A stretch of DNA of 64,000 bases from Spirosoma montaniterrae (GCF_001988955.1 NZ_CP014263.1:62001-126000), one strand, 5' to 3'; shown: positions 35,979 to 45,098, counted from the stretch's first letter. Notes: generated by a model from the sequence alone, not told the origin. Numbers and translations are program-made.

Positions 35979-37361
35979 TCAGGATATCTGGTTACTCATC
36001 AGCAGCCAAACTGGACGTTTGGGCCGCAGTGTAATGAGTGGCTGGGGTTTAACGCGCTGATTGGGTATTGGCTGAAATGCAAATGCACGAACGAGCATGG
36101 TTAATAAAATTTGCATTTCCATCAGGGCAAATTGATTGCCGATACACAAACGTGGTCCACCACCAAAGGGCAGGTATGCATACGAGTGCCGTTCTTTTTC
36201 CCAGCCCGGTGCAAACCGTTCCGGGTCGAAGCGTTCAGGATCAGGCCAGTTGGCCGGGTCGTGGTGTAGCAGATAAGGGCTAACCAGTGCCGTGTCGCCT
36301 GCCGGAATGGTGTAGGGGCCAATCTGATCGTCGGCGTGGGCCAGGCGGCTCATAATCCAGGCAGGCGGGTAGAGCCGCATCGACTCCTGAATAACCTGCA
36401 TGGCATACGTCAGACTACGGAACGTTTCAGGCGCGGGCGTTGCTGCATCGCCGAGCCTTTCGTTTACTTCATCACGAAGCCGGGCCTGTACATCGGGGTG
36501 TTGCGTGAGCAGATGCATGGTCCAGGCCATCGATACGGCAGTGGTTTCATGACCGGCAGCGAAAATGGTGACGCATTCGTCGCGCAATTGTTTGTCCGAC
36601 ATGCGCCCAGAATTGGGCCAGTCGCCTGTGTCTTCGTCTTCGGCATAAAGCAACATATCGAGCAGATCGTCGTACCGCTCATTGCTGCGTCGGCGTTGGT
36701 CAATAACGCCGTAAATAAACGTATCGACCACCTGAGCGGCCCGCCGAAATCGCCGTTGCGGTGGGGTAGGCCACGACATCGGAAACCGAAAAGGCGACAG
36801 CATACGGTTGTTTGATAGGTGCATCAGCGTTTCCAACGCTTCCGACAAGCCATCAAGTTTACCAACCACGTTCGAACTGAACAGCGTTTTGCAGACGATG
36901 CGCATGGTCACGTCCATAAACGCCTGCGAGATGTTAACGGGCTTAGATTTATCTAATCGGCTCAGTTCGGTAATCCAGTCGGTTGTTTCGCTGATCATCG
37001 TTTGCGCCAGCGCGGCTAACCGTTGCCGGTGAAAAGCGGGTTGAGCCAGCCGCCGTTGCCTGCGCCAGAAGTCGCCATCGCTGGTGAGCAGGCCATTGCC
37101 CAGAAATATCTGCAATACCCGAAACGCCGGAGAGCGGCCATAGTTGCGGTGGTTTTCCTGCAAAACGTGTTTAGCATCTTCGGGCGTCATCACTAAATAC
37201 TGATGACGCCCGCCAATATTGAGGTGAACAAGCCGGTCGTAGCGTTGCTGTAGCGTTTGTAAAATCGCCAGCGGATCGCGCATGAATGGCAGGGTATTTC
37301 CCAACATGGGCAAACCAGGATGTTTAGGAACCGGTCGGGTTGATGACGTGAGGGTTTCCAT
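35979..37361 (-). CDS. Cytochrome P450
   Basis: Haem-thiolate monooxygenase of 460 residues, soluble by sequence. It has the WRRQRRLAQPAF C-helix (about 99-110) and the oxygen-activating I-helix AGHETT (269-274). The K-helix ESMR (326-329) and haem loop FGGGPRLCIGNQ, with Cys ligand near 406, are also present. Both length and motifs look complete. The CYP family and substrate cannot be told; Bacteroidota P450s of this type include fatty-acid and carotenoid hydroxylases. No ferredoxin or reductase is adjacent. The G/C-rich palindrome at 37385-37462 ends 23 nt before its start codon, and two SDR genes are upstream on the same strand. Confidence 0.95.
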   Translation of the reverse strand: METLTSSTRPVPKHPGLPMLGNTLPFMRDPLAILQTLQQRYDRLVHLNIGGRHQYLVMTPEDAKHVLQENHRNYGRSPAFRVLQIFLGNGLLTSDGDFWRRQRRLAQPAFHRQRLAALAQTMISETTDWITELSRLDKSKPVNISQAFMDVTMRIVCKTLFSSNVVGKLDGLSEALETLMHLSNNRMLSPFRFPMSWPTPPQRRFRRAAQVVDTFIYGVIDQRRRSNERYDDLLDMLLYAEDEDTGDWPNSGRMSDKQLRDECVTIFAAGHETTAVSMAWTMHLLTQHPDVQARLRDEVNERLGDAATPAPETFRSLTYAMQVIQESMRLYPPAWIMSRLAHADDQIGPYTIPAGDTALVSPYLLHHDPANWPDPERFDPERFAPGWEKERHSYAYLPFGGGPRLCIGNQFALMEMQILLTMLVRAFAFQPIPNQRVKPQPLITLRPKRPVWLLMSNQIS

Positions 37362-37384
37362 AGCTTTGGTAAATTCAGCAGTTT

Positions 37385-37462
37385 ACCCCAACCCCTCCCC
37401 GTTAGGGAGGGGCTTATGAAGCCGGATGGTTTAGCCCCTCCCTAACGGGGAGGGGTTGGGGT
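37385..37462. repeat. G/C-rich palindromic repeat, copy 2 (30-bp perfect arms)
   Basis: Arms 37385-37414 and 37433-37462, loop 18 bp. The arm sequence is the same as in the copy at 15980-16072 over its full length, while the loop differs. With flanking G bases (to 37466) the plus strand keeps four runs of four G; the minus-strand mRNA has three. It sits in the SDR-P450 gap, 23 nt from the P450 start codon. Confidence 0.9.
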
Positions 37463-37486
37463 GGGGTTTTACGTCAGACAAAAATA

Positions 37487-38350
37487 CTACGAATTCACCG
37501 AATCGCCCCCGTTTACGTGGATAACCTGCCCGGTGGTGTACGACGCATCATCCGACGCTAAATACACATAAGCTGGGGCCAGTTCGGCGGGCTGACCGGG
37601 CCGACCCAGGGGGGTATCTTTACCAAATTTCTCAACTTCTTCGAGCGTTTTGGTCGAAACAATCAAGGGTGTCCAGATAGGGCCGGGAGCTACGCCGTTG
37701 ACGCGGATACTTTTATCGACCAAATTCTGTGACAACGAGCGCGTAAAGGCAGTAACAGCTCCTTTAGTTGACGCATAATCGATGAGGGCTTCACTGCCCC
37801 GATACGACACGATTGAGGTTGTATTGATGATGCAATCAAACGCGCCCATATGCGGCAGAGCGGCTTTAGTGAGCCGGAACATCGCCAGAATGTTAATCTC
37901 GAACGTATCGCGCATCTGCTCGTCAGATATATTCGTAAATTCCTGCTGCTCAACGTGATTGGCCGCGTTGTTGACCAGAATGTTGATGCGCCTGAACTCG
38001 CTGACGACCTTGCCAACGGCCTCGTTTATATTCGAGACAATGCGTAAATCGCCCGGTAATAGCAGACACCGGCGTCCCTCGGCCCGGACCAATGCTGCCG
38101 TTTTTTGCGCGTCTTCTTCTTCGCGGGGGTGGTACATAATGGCAACGTCGGCCCCTTCGCGGGCGAAATGCACCGACACCGCCCGGCCAATGCCCGAATC
38201 GCCCCCCGTAATCAGCGCGACTTTATCCTGTAGTTTTCCTGACCCTTTATAATCGTCACGGATGTAGACCGGCTGCGGGTCCATCTGCGACTCTAAGCCC
38301 GGCTGCTCATGCTGATGCTGGGCTTTAGTTTCGATTTCCATTTGTTCCAT
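37487..38350 (-). CDS. SDR family oxidoreductase (YdaD/YhdF-like), copy 1
   Basis: NAD(P)-dependent dehydrogenase/reductase of 287 residues. Rossmann motif ALITGGDSGIGRAVSVHFAR (about 45-64), ILVNNAANH (NNAG-like), catalytic Ser in TTSIVSYRG, and YxxxK in DYASTKGA are all present. VNGVAPGPIWTPLI and the C-terminal YVYLASDDASYTTGQVIHVN finish the fold. The N-terminal extension (HEQPGLESQMDPQPVY) is typical of the general-stress SDR group. It follows a close paralogue by 18 bp; both are probably one transcript. The substrate is unknown. Confidence 0.94.
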   Translation of the reverse strand: MEQMEIETKAQHQHEQPGLESQMDPQPVYIRDDYKGSGKLQDKVALITGGDSGIGRAVSVHFAREGADVAIMYHPREEEDAQKTAALVRAEGRRCLLLPGDLRIVSNINEAVGKVVSEFRRINILVNNAANHVEQQEFTNISDEQMRDTFEINILAMFRLTKAALPHMGAFDCIINTTSIVSYRGSEALIDYASTKGAVTAFTRSLSQNLVDKSIRVNGVAPGPIWTPLIVSTKTLEEVEKFGKDTPLGRPGQPAELAPAYVYLASDDASYTTGQVIHVNGGDSVNS

Positions 38351-38368
38351 AACAGTTGAGATGTTGAT

Positions 38369-39223
38369 TTACGTATTTACAATCGTACCCCCGTTGGCGT
38401 GGATAACCTGACCCATTACATACGATGCATCATCGGAGGCCAGATACACAAAAGCCGGGGCAATTTCGCTGGGTTGGCCGGGGCGTTTCATGGGCACGTC
38501 TTTTCCAAACTGAGCCACCTGCTTAGCCGGGAACGACGACGGAATCAGCGGTGTCCAGATGGGGCCGGGTGCTACGCCATTTACCCGAATTTTTTTGCTT
38601 GCCAGATTGCTCGATAGCGCACGCACAAAGGCCATGATGGCTCCTTTCGTGGCCGAATAATCGAGCAGGTCGGCCCGTCCCTGATAGGCCGTAATCGACG
38701 TGGTGCAGATAATGCTGTCGCCTTCGTGCAGGTGTGGCAGAGCGGCTTTCGTTACCCGAAACTGCGCATAGACATTGATGTCGAACGTTTTGAGCAGATC
38801 TTCTTCGCGAATCTGTCCGATGTCTTCGTGCTGATACTGCACAGCCGCATTGTTGACCAGAATATTAAGCTTGCCGAACCGGGCCACGGTGTCGGCCACA
38901 ATCTGCTGGCAGAATGCCAGTTGCCGCAAATCGCCCGATAGCGTCAGGCACTGCCGTCCTTCTGCTTCTACTAAGCGTTTGGTTTCCTGCGCATCTGGTT
39001 CTTCTTCGGGTGTGTACACAATGGCAACGTCGGCTCCTTCGCGGGCGAAGTGAATGGCAACGGCCCGGCCAATGCCCGAATCGCCCCCCGTAATCAGCGC
39101 GACTTTGTCTTTCAGTTTGTCGGACCCCACATACAAATGCCGAATGTATTTCGGTTTGGGGTTCATTTCAGTCTCCAGCCCAGGGTGCTGTTCCTGATGC
39201 TGCGGTTTAATCTGATTTTCCAT
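38369..39223 (-). CDS. SDR family oxidoreductase (YdaD/YhdF-like), copy 2
   Basis: Paralogue of the gene after it, 284 residues, with the same block order: QEQHPGLETEMNPKPKYIRH, ALITGGDSGIGRAVAIHFAR, ILVNNAAVQYQHEDIG, CTTSITAYQG, DYSATKGA for YxxxK, and VNGVAPGPIWTPLIPSSFPA. Catalytic Ser, Tyr and Lys are intact, so both copies should be active. The tandem arrangement and shared N-terminal extension point to local gene duplication. The divergent GMC oxidoreductase starts about 200 bp away. Confidence 0.94.
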   Translation of the reverse strand: MENQIKPQHQEQHPGLETEMNPKPKYIRHLYVGSDKLKDKVALITGGDSGIGRAVAIHFAREGADVAIVYTPEEEPDAQETKRLVEAEGRQCLTLSGDLRQLAFCQQIVADTVARFGKLNILVNNAAVQYQHEDIGQIREEDLLKTFDINVYAQFRVTKAALPHLHEGDSIICTTSITAYQGRADLLDYSATKGAIMAFVRALSSNLASKKIRVNGVAPGPIWTPLIPSSFPAKQVAQFGKDVPMKRPGQPSEIAPAFVYLASDDASYVMGQVIHANGGTIVNT

Positions 39224-39336
39224 AACATTGCGTTTGAGTTAACTGTACTCTACCCGTTAAGCTAAAAGCAACGTCGGTTGTTTGCAGAAATCTATTGAAC
39301 GAGTGGGTTGATACGGAAGGTTTAACAAAAAAATTA

Positions 39337-39370
39337 TTGTCATCTATTTTGACAAAAAATCTATTGTCAA
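39337..39370. promoter_or_regulatory. Cluster of TGTCA/TTGACA half-sites in the SDR-GMC intergenic region
   Basis: TTGTCA (39337-39342), TTGACA (39349-39354) and TGTCAA (39365-39370) alternate in orientation. The last two form a perfect inverted pair with a 10-bp spacer. A near-match -7 element (TAACTTTA) lies downstream before ATG 39420. The set could bind a regulator shared by the divergent SDR and GMC genes. Confidence 0.4.
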
Positions 39371-39419
39371 GTCTTCGTTTGTAAGCCTTAACTTTAATGC
39401 GTTTTAATCCTACCTAACT

Positions 39420-41141
39420 ATGAACATTACCGGCGACGCCCAGAAAACGAACACGTATGATGCCATTGTAATTGGCTCCGGCATTAGCGGAGGGTGGGCA
39501 GCTAAAGAACTCTGCGAGAAGGGCTTACGAACACTCGTTCTGGAACGTGGGCGCGATGTGCGGCATATTGTCGATTACCCCACTGCCACGCTCAACCCCT
39601 GGGATTTCCCGCATCGGAATCGAATGCCGCTGGCTTTTGATCAGGAAAACCCGATTGCAACGAAGTGTTACGCTTTAGACGAAGCCACGCAGCAGTTCTT
39701 TGTGAAAGACGCCGAACACCCCTACGTGCAGGAAAAACCCTTCGACTGGATTCGGGGCTATCAGGTTGGTGGGAAATCGCTGATATGGGCGCGGCAAACG
39801 CAGCGGTGGAGCCGGTTCGATTTCGAGGCCAACGCCCGCGACGGTGCCGCCGTAGACTGGCCCATTCGCTACGCCGACATTGCGCCCTGGTACAGTCGGG
39901 TCGAAAAATTTGTAGGTATTTCGGGTAACAAAGACGGGTTGGAAACCCTGCCCGATGGTGAATTTTTGAAGCCCTGGGAGTTGAATTGTTTAGAAAAACA
40001 CATTCAGAAGCGGGTGGCCGAAAGCTACAAAGACCGGCACGTAATTATTGGCCGATGCGCCCATCTGACCGAACCGAAACAGATTCACTACGATCAGGGG
40101 CGGGCACAGTGTCAGGCGCGTCACCTGTGCTACCGGGGCTGCCCGTATGGCGGCTATTTCTCGTCGAACTCGTCAACGCTGCCGTGGGCGGCCAAAACTG
40201 GCAAACTCACCCTCCGGCCCGATTCGGTCGTGCATTCGATAATTTATGATGAGGTGAAGAAAAAGGCAACGGGCGTGCGGGTGGTCGATGCGAAAACGAA
40301 GCAGATGACGGAGTTTTACGCCCGTATCATTTTCATAAACGCGGCCTGCCTGAATACCAACCTGATTTTGCTCAACTCAACCTCGAATCGCTTCCCCAAC
40401 GGGTTGGGCAACGACAGTGGCTTGCTGGGGCGTTACGTGGCGTTTCATAATTATCGGGGCAATATTATAGCTGACTATGAGGGTTTTGACGACGGTTATT
40501 ACTACGGTCGTCGGCCCACCACGGCGTTTATGCCCAACTTCCGCAATGTCGATAAGCAGGAAACGAGCGGTCCGGCATCCCAGTTTCAGCGGGGCTACAT
40601 GGTCGCATTCAGCGCGAGTCGCGGCACCGGCCAACCTACCGAAGCTACGTTTGGAGCCGATTATAAAGAAAGCCTGACCCAGCCCGGCCCGTGGCACGTA
40701 TTTATGATGATGCAGGGCGAAACCGTGCCGCGCTACGAAAACCACGTCCGGCTCAGCAGCGACCAGAAAGACCCGTGGGGCATTCCACAGTTGGTGACGG
40801 CAATTGATTATACCGACAATGACCTGAAGCTCATGAACGACTTTCTGGTGCAGGGAGCCGAGATGCTCGACAAGGCCGGCTGCAAAAATATTCGCCCCTA
40901 CGACGACCACCGCAACCCCGGCCTCGACATTCACGAAATGGGTGGGGTACGCATGGGCCGCGACCCGAAAACGTCGTTGCTGAACGCACACAACCAACTG
41001 CATCTGTGCAAAAACGTGTTCGTGACCGATGGCGCGGCTATGACCTCGACCGGTACGCAAAATCCGTCGATTACGTTTATGGCTCTGACTGCACGGGCCG
41101 CTAATTACGCGGTGAGCGACATGAAGCGGGGCAATTTGTAG
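39420..41141 (+). CDS. GMC family FAD-dependent oxidoreductase
   Basis: FAD enzyme of 573 residues that oxidises alcohols or sugars. The FAD-binding motif IVIGSGISGGWAAKELCEKG (about 16-35) is followed by YQVGGKSLIWARQTQRWSRF (about 113-132), then WPIRYADIAPWY. The C-terminal GMC domain has DIHEMGGVRMGRDPKTSL and GTQNPSITFMALTARAANYA with the conserved catalytic-site His/Asn region. A Cys-rich CRGCPYGGYF stretch near 240 is typical of gluconate-2-dehydrogenase-like large subunits. Those usually pair with a small Tat-exported subunit, which is not here. I see no own signal peptide. Confidence 0.92.
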   Translation: MNITGDAQKTNTYDAIVIGSGISGGWAAKELCEKGLRTLVLERGRDVRHIVDYPTATLNPWDFPHRNRMPLAFDQENPIATKCYALDEATQQFFVKDAEHPYVQEKPFDWIRGYQVGGKSLIWARQTQRWSRFDFEANARDGAAVDWPIRYADIAPWYSRVEKFVGISGNKDGLETLPDGEFLKPWELNCLEKHIQKRVAESYKDRHVIIGRCAHLTEPKQIHYDQGRAQCQARHLCYRGCPYGGYFSSNSSTLPWAAKTGKLTLRPDSVVHSIIYDEVKKKATGVRVVDAKTKQMTEFYARIIFINAACLNTNLILLNSTSNRFPNGLGNDSGLLGRYVAFHNYRGNIIADYEGFDDGYYYGRRPTTAFMPNFRNVDKQETSGPASQFQRGYMVAFSASRGTGQPTEATFGADYKESLTQPGPWHVFMMMQGETVPRYENHVRLSSDQKDPWGIPQLVTAIDYTDNDLKLMNDFLVQGAEMLDKAGCKNIRPYDDHRNPGLDIHEMGGVRMGRDPKTSLLNAHNQLHLCKNVFVTDGAAMTSTGTQNPSITFMALTARAANYAVSDMKRGNL

Positions 41142-41144
41142 CGA

Positions 41145-42935
41145 TCAGGAACTTTCTTCAAAGCGCATCTGAAACAGCGCACCGTTTTGCTGCTTCACCT
41201 GCAATACACCCGTCAATTGCTCGCAAAGTGACATAACCAACTGTTTCCCAAACGACTGTTCGCTGCTTTCCTGCCAACTGCCGGGGCTGATGCCGGGACC
41301 ATTATCCTGAAGTTCGAGGTGCAGTCCATTGTCTTCGTAAAGGCTGAGCCGAAGCATGGGCCGGTTCACCTGCGGAAAAGCGTGTTTAAAGGAATTGGTT
41401 GCTAACTCGTTAACAATCAAACCAAGCGGAACGGCAACGTCAACATCTAACCACTCTCTGCGAATGTCGAGTTGCAGGTCGATATCGTCGGAGTTGTAGC
41501 CGTAAGCCCGAACCAGACTGTTGATGAGATCGGTCAGGTAGTGCCGCACGTTTACGGTTGTGATGGTCTCGGTTTGATAAAGCCGCTGGTGAATGAGCGA
41601 CATGGCTTCTACCCGCTGCTGACCCGTTCGGATGGCCTGTGCAACGCGCTCATCGCTGAGCTGACTGGCCTGTAATCGGAGCAGACTCGATACAATGGCG
41701 AGGTTGTTCTTGACCCGGTGATGCAGTTCGCGCATCATCAGGCTCATCTGGTCTGACTGCTGTCGAATTTTGCTTCGGCTTTGCTGCAAGATCTGGTATT
41801 GCCCAAACAACCCACCCAGCAGAATCAGGAGCAGTAAAATGCCTACAGCCAGAATGGTCATCTGCTGACGATTTTTCCTGTGTTCGTCGGCCAACTGCCG
41901 AATGCGGGCTTCTTTCTTTTCCGACTCGTAGGCCGCTTCGAGTTTAGCTACGGTTTGGGTCTTTTCGATACTCAGCAGCGAATCTTCGCGTTGCTTCCAC
42001 TCTTCGAGGTGTATGATAGCCTGCTCATACTGCCCAGCAGCCCGGTAGGTTAAGTATGACTGCTGAAGCGAGTTAAAGAGCCGGTGCGGATCGTTGACAG
42101 CCCGCCCGTAGGCAACTGATTCGTTGGCTGCCTCGATAGCTTGCGGGTACTTTTTCTGGAGCCGAAACGTGACGTTGAGGTTTCGATAAACATGCTCCAG
42201 ACCCGCCCAGTTGCCCTGTTTTTCGTATAGAGGAATAGCTCGCTTATAATAGCTGATCGCTTCGTCGTATCGCTTGTCGGCATCCATCAGAATTTGCCCG
42301 TAATTAGCGTAGCTGACAGGCAGGTATGAAAAAGAAGGCTGGTGTTGTAACTCTACGGCGATGGCCCGGCGGTAGTACACTCGTGCCGAATCAAACTGTT
42401 TGAGATCGCGATACGAAATGCCAATTGTATTGTAAGCTCGGCTCAACTCGCCATACTGACGGCTCTTAATGGCAAAATCGCGGGCGAGGTAACTATATTG
42501 AATGGCTTTGTGAGTGAGCAGTTTGACTTTCTGCGCATCGCCCATTCGCTTATAGGTCAGGGCCAGTAGGTTATACACGTTAGCCTGCCCGTCGGCCTGA
42601 TTTTGCGCGTCGAAAATGGCGAGTGCCTGCTGGGCATAATACAGGCTGGAATCAAATGCCCCTTTGTTCCGATAAACAGTGCCGATTAGTGCGTATCCCC
42701 AGCCTACCCCTTTCGTATAACCCAACTGTTTTGAGTGCCTGATGATCTGCGTGCCAAGAGCAAACGATGAATCATTGCTTCTGAAGAGAAGATACTGTGT
42801 TTTTTGCCGCCATTGATTGATGGTCGTTGTATCGACGCCCGCCCGTACCCAACTACTAAACAGACAGATAAAGAGTATACCCAGCACAAACCGAACGTTT
42901 TGCCGTGAAGACGCAGTTGTAAGTAATGCCCGCAT
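41145..42935 (-). CDS. TPR sensor histidine kinase (HisKA_2/HWE-like)
   Basis: Sensor kinase of 596 residues from ATG 42935 (MRALLTTASSRQNVRF), which opens with a signal/anchor helix; an in-frame start at 43082 lies inside the divergent gene. A periplasmic TPR array (about 60-340, for example YTKGVGWGYALIGTVYRNKG and AYNTIGISYRDLKQFDSARV) leads to one TM helix (about 359-383, TILAVGILLLLILLGGLF). The HisKA_2 dimerisation domain has MRELHHRVKNNLAIVSSLLR with the phospho-acceptor His near 405. The ATPase has NELATNSFKH (N-box Asn about 509) and QDNGPGI. No response regulator is adjacent. It diverges from the GreA-like gene across 55 bp. Confidence 0.92.
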   Translation of the reverse strand: MRALLTTASSRQNVRFVLGILFICLFSSWVRAGVDTTTINQWRQKTQYLLFRSNDSSFALGTQIIRHSKQLGYTKGVGWGYALIGTVYRNKGAFDSSLYYAQQALAIFDAQNQADGQANVYNLLALTYKRMGDAQKVKLLTHKAIQYSYLARDFAIKSRQYGELSRAYNTIGISYRDLKQFDSARVYYRRAIAVELQHQPSFSYLPVSYANYGQILMDADKRYDEAISYYKRAIPLYEKQGNWAGLEHVYRNLNVTFRLQKKYPQAIEAANESVAYGRAVNDPHRLFNSLQQSYLTYRAAGQYEQAIIHLEEWKQREDSLLSIEKTQTVAKLEAAYESEKKEARIRQLADEHRKNRQQMTILAVGILLLLILLGGLFGQYQILQQSRSKIRQQSDQMSLMMRELHHRVKNNLAIVSSLLRLQASQLSDERVAQAIRTGQQRVEAMSLIHQRLYQTETITTVNVRHYLTDLINSLVRAYGYNSDDIDLQLDIRREWLDVDVAVPLGLIVNELATNSFKHAFPQVNRPMLRLSLYEDNGLHLELQDNGPGISPGSWQESSEQSFGKQLVMSLCEQLTGVLQVKQQNGALFQMRFEESS

Positions 42936-42990
42936 TATGAGAAGGGTACGGTTGAGAGGAATCAACCGTAAGGTACTAATTCTCAATCGC

Positions 42991-43470
42991 ATGTCAACGG
43001 ATAATTCACAGACTGATTTACACCTAATCAAACACGCCTTACTGAACCAGTGTCGGCAGTATGTACAGCAGCGTATCGCCACCGCCCGTCAAGCCATGCA
43101 GGCCGCCCAGGAAGCAGCTAACAGCGAAGAAAAAAGCAGCGCGGGCGACAAGTACGAAACAGGCCGGGCAATGGCCCAGCTCGAACGCGACCGTCACGCT
43201 CAACTGCTGGCCGAAGCGTTGAAACTTGAGCAGGAGTTGAGCCGCGTTGATGCCGAAAAAGACTACAAGATAGCCCAGCCCGGCAGTTTAGTCATCACCG
43301 ACCGGGGGCGTTTTTTCGTCAGCATCAGCGCGGGAAAGATGGTGGTCGATAGCGTTGAGTATTTCGCCATATCGCCCGCTTCGCCCATTGCTGCGGCTCT
43401 GCTGGGCAAAAAAACGGGCGACGCGATTACATTTAATCGGCAGATGTATCATGTTAACTCGGTTGGTTAA
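42991..43470 (+). CDS. GreA/GreB C-terminal-domain family protein
   Basis: Small soluble protein of 159 residues from ATG 42991 (MSTDNSQTDLHLIKHALLNQ); an upstream reading to 42817 would run into the divergent kinase. The N-terminal half is a helical coiled-coil (about 8-85, CRQYVQQRIATARQAMQAAQ, then GDKYETGRAMAQLERDRHAQ). The C-terminal half is a GreA/B-like beta domain (PGSLVITDRGRFFVSISAGK, VDSVEYFAISPASPIAAALL, KKTGDAITFNRQMYHVNSV). This family is often mis-named in Bacteroidota, and its action on RNA polymerase is inferred. Its TAA stop overlaps the stop of the convergent amidohydrolase in a TTAA. Confidence 0.8.
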   Translation: MSTDNSQTDLHLIKHALLNQCRQYVQQRIATARQAMQAAQEAANSEEKSSAGDKYETGRAMAQLERDRHAQLLAEALKLEQELSRVDAEKDYKIAQPGSLVITDRGRFFVSISAGKMVVDSVEYFAISPASPIAAALLGKKTGDAITFNRQMYHVNSVG

Positions 43471-45098
43471 AACAGCCGCTTCCCGCCAATCCAGGTTTGC
43501 TGGACTTTCGTGGTTCGAAGTTGTTCGTTCGGAACGGTCATAATATCTTGATCCAGTACAACAAAATCGGCTTGTTTGCCCGGCGCGATGCTGCCGCGCA
43601 GGTGTTCTTCAAAATTGGCGTAGGCCGCCCAGCGCGTCATAGCCAGCAGAGCCGATTTGCGGTCAACGGCATTGTCCATCTGATAGCCACCCTTCGGAAA
43701 ATTCCTGGCATCCTGCCGGGCAACGGCTGCATGAAAGCCAAACAATGGATTTGGAGCTTCAACCGGAAAATCACTGCCGAAGGCAATCCGGTTGTTTTGC
43801 TTCATTAAATCCCTGAACGCATACGCCCCCTTTACCCGCACCGGACCGAGCCGGTCGTCGGCCCAGTACATATCTGACGTGGCATGAGTTGGCTGCACCG
43901 ACGGAATGATCGAGTAGCGGTTGTATTTCCAGAAATCTTCGGGCGAAACCACCTGTGCGTGTTCGATGCGCCACCGCCGGTTGTTGGCTTTCTTGAGCAG
44001 CTTGCCGTAAATAGTGAGCATGATATGGTTGGCCGAGTCGCCAATGCAGTGCGTATTGGCCTGGAAATTAGACGCGTACAGTAGTTTCGACACCCGTTCG
44101 AGTTCGGCAGGGCTAAGCAGCAGAAACCCGCTTGTTTCGGGGCGGTCGCTGTAGGGTTTGCGCAAACAGGCCCCCCGCGACCCCAATGCGCCATCGGCAT
44201 ACAATTTAAACGAACGCACCGTAAGCCGGTCGGTCTGGAACGGGCCGCGTTTCAGAAAATAATTCAGGTTGGGTTCGCCCAGGCTCACCATTGCGTAATC
44301 GCGAATGTTGAGTTTGCCCGTCCGGTGCAGGCTGTCGATGAGATTAATTTCGTCGGGACTGATGCCCGCATCCGACACGGTGGTCAGGCCGAGCGACAGG
44401 CAGACTTTTTCAGCGGCCCGAAGCATCCGGGCTTTGTCGGCGAGGTCGGGGCGGGGCAGTACCCGACGCACGAACTGCATGGCGTTATCGACCAGTACGC
44501 CCGCAGGTTGCCCGTTTTTCAGAATTACTTCGCCCCCGGCCACGCTCGAACCCGCCGTAATTTGCGCCAGTCGTAAAGCTTTCGAGTTCACAAGCAGCGC
44601 ATGACCATCAACGCGGGTAAGCGCAACTGGAATGTTTGGGAAAGCCACGTCTAATTTTTCTTTGGTCGGAAAGGTTTTGTCGGCCCAATCGTTCTGGTCC
44701 CATCCCCGGCCCGTAATCCAGGTCACGTTGGGGTGGTTTGTTGCGAAGGTTTTTAATCGCTCCACAACCTCGTCGTATGAGCTGGCACCCACCAGATCGG
44801 CCTGATCGAGCACCTGACCTAAACCCAGGAAATGGGCGTGTGGATCGTAGAATCCGGGATAAACTGGCTTTCCTCCCAGATCGGCAGTGCTATCGGCGTC
44901 GTATTGGCTGGCAAGGTCCTGTGCTGATCCAACAGCCAGAAATTTGCCGTCCTGAATCACAAACGCTTCGGCGGTTGAGAAGATTGAATCGGCAGTATAG
45001 ACGCGGGCATTGGTGATAAGAAGATCGGCTTTTTTCTTCGTCGAACAAGCCCAGAGCAGACATAGGGCTGTGCTGCATAACAGTAGTAAACGAATCAT
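43467..45098 (-). CDS. YtcJ-like metal-dependent amidohydrolase lipoprotein
   Basis: Protein of 543 residues from ATG 45098, with a lipoprotein signal (MIRLLLLCSTALCLLWACS, lipobox Cys about 19), so probably envelope-anchored. The amidohydrolase barrel has YPGFYDPHAHFLGLG (metal-binding HxH), VALTRVDGHALLVNSKAL and RSFKLYADGALGSRGACL. Later blocks are NTHCIGDSANHIMLTIYG and RIEHAQVV, then VQPTHATSDMYWA and the final metal Asp in NRIAFGSDFPVEAPNPLFG. YtcJ/NfdA relatives act on N-substituted formamides, but the substrate here is unknown. It converges with the GreA-like gene with overlapping stop codons and no room for a terminator. Confidence 0.92.
   Translation of the reverse strand: MIRLLLLCSTALCLLWACSTKKKADLLITNARVYTADSIFSTAEAFVIQDGKFLAVGSAQDLASQYDADSTADLGGKPVYPGFYDPHAHFLGLGQVLDQADLVGASSYDEVVERLKTFATNHPNVTWITGRGWDQNDWADKTFPTKEKLDVAFPNIPVALTRVDGHALLVNSKALRLAQITAGSSVAGGEVILKNGQPAGVLVDNAMQFVRRVLPRPDLADKARMLRAAEKVCLSLGLTTVSDAGISPDEINLIDSLHRTGKLNIRDYAMVSLGEPNLNYFLKRGPFQTDRLTVRSFKLYADGALGSRGACLRKPYSDRPETSGFLLLSPAELERVSKLLYASNFQANTHCIGDSANHIMLTIYGKLLKKANNRRWRIEHAQVVSPEDFWKYNRYSIIPSVQPTHATSDMYWADDRLGPVRVKGAYAFRDLMKQNNRIAFGSDFPVEAPNPLFGFHAAVARQDARNFPKGGYQMDNAVDRKSALLAMTRWAAYANFEEHLRGSIAPGKQADFVVLDQDIMTVPNEQLRTTKVQQTWIGGKRLF

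Noticed and set aside
36464..36815. Open frames opposite the P450
   Set aside because: They are antisense to intact P450 motifs and have no recognisable domain.
40377..41060. 227-codon open frame on the minus strand
   Set aside because: It is fully antisense to the GMC oxidoreductase and looks like a codon-bias shadow.
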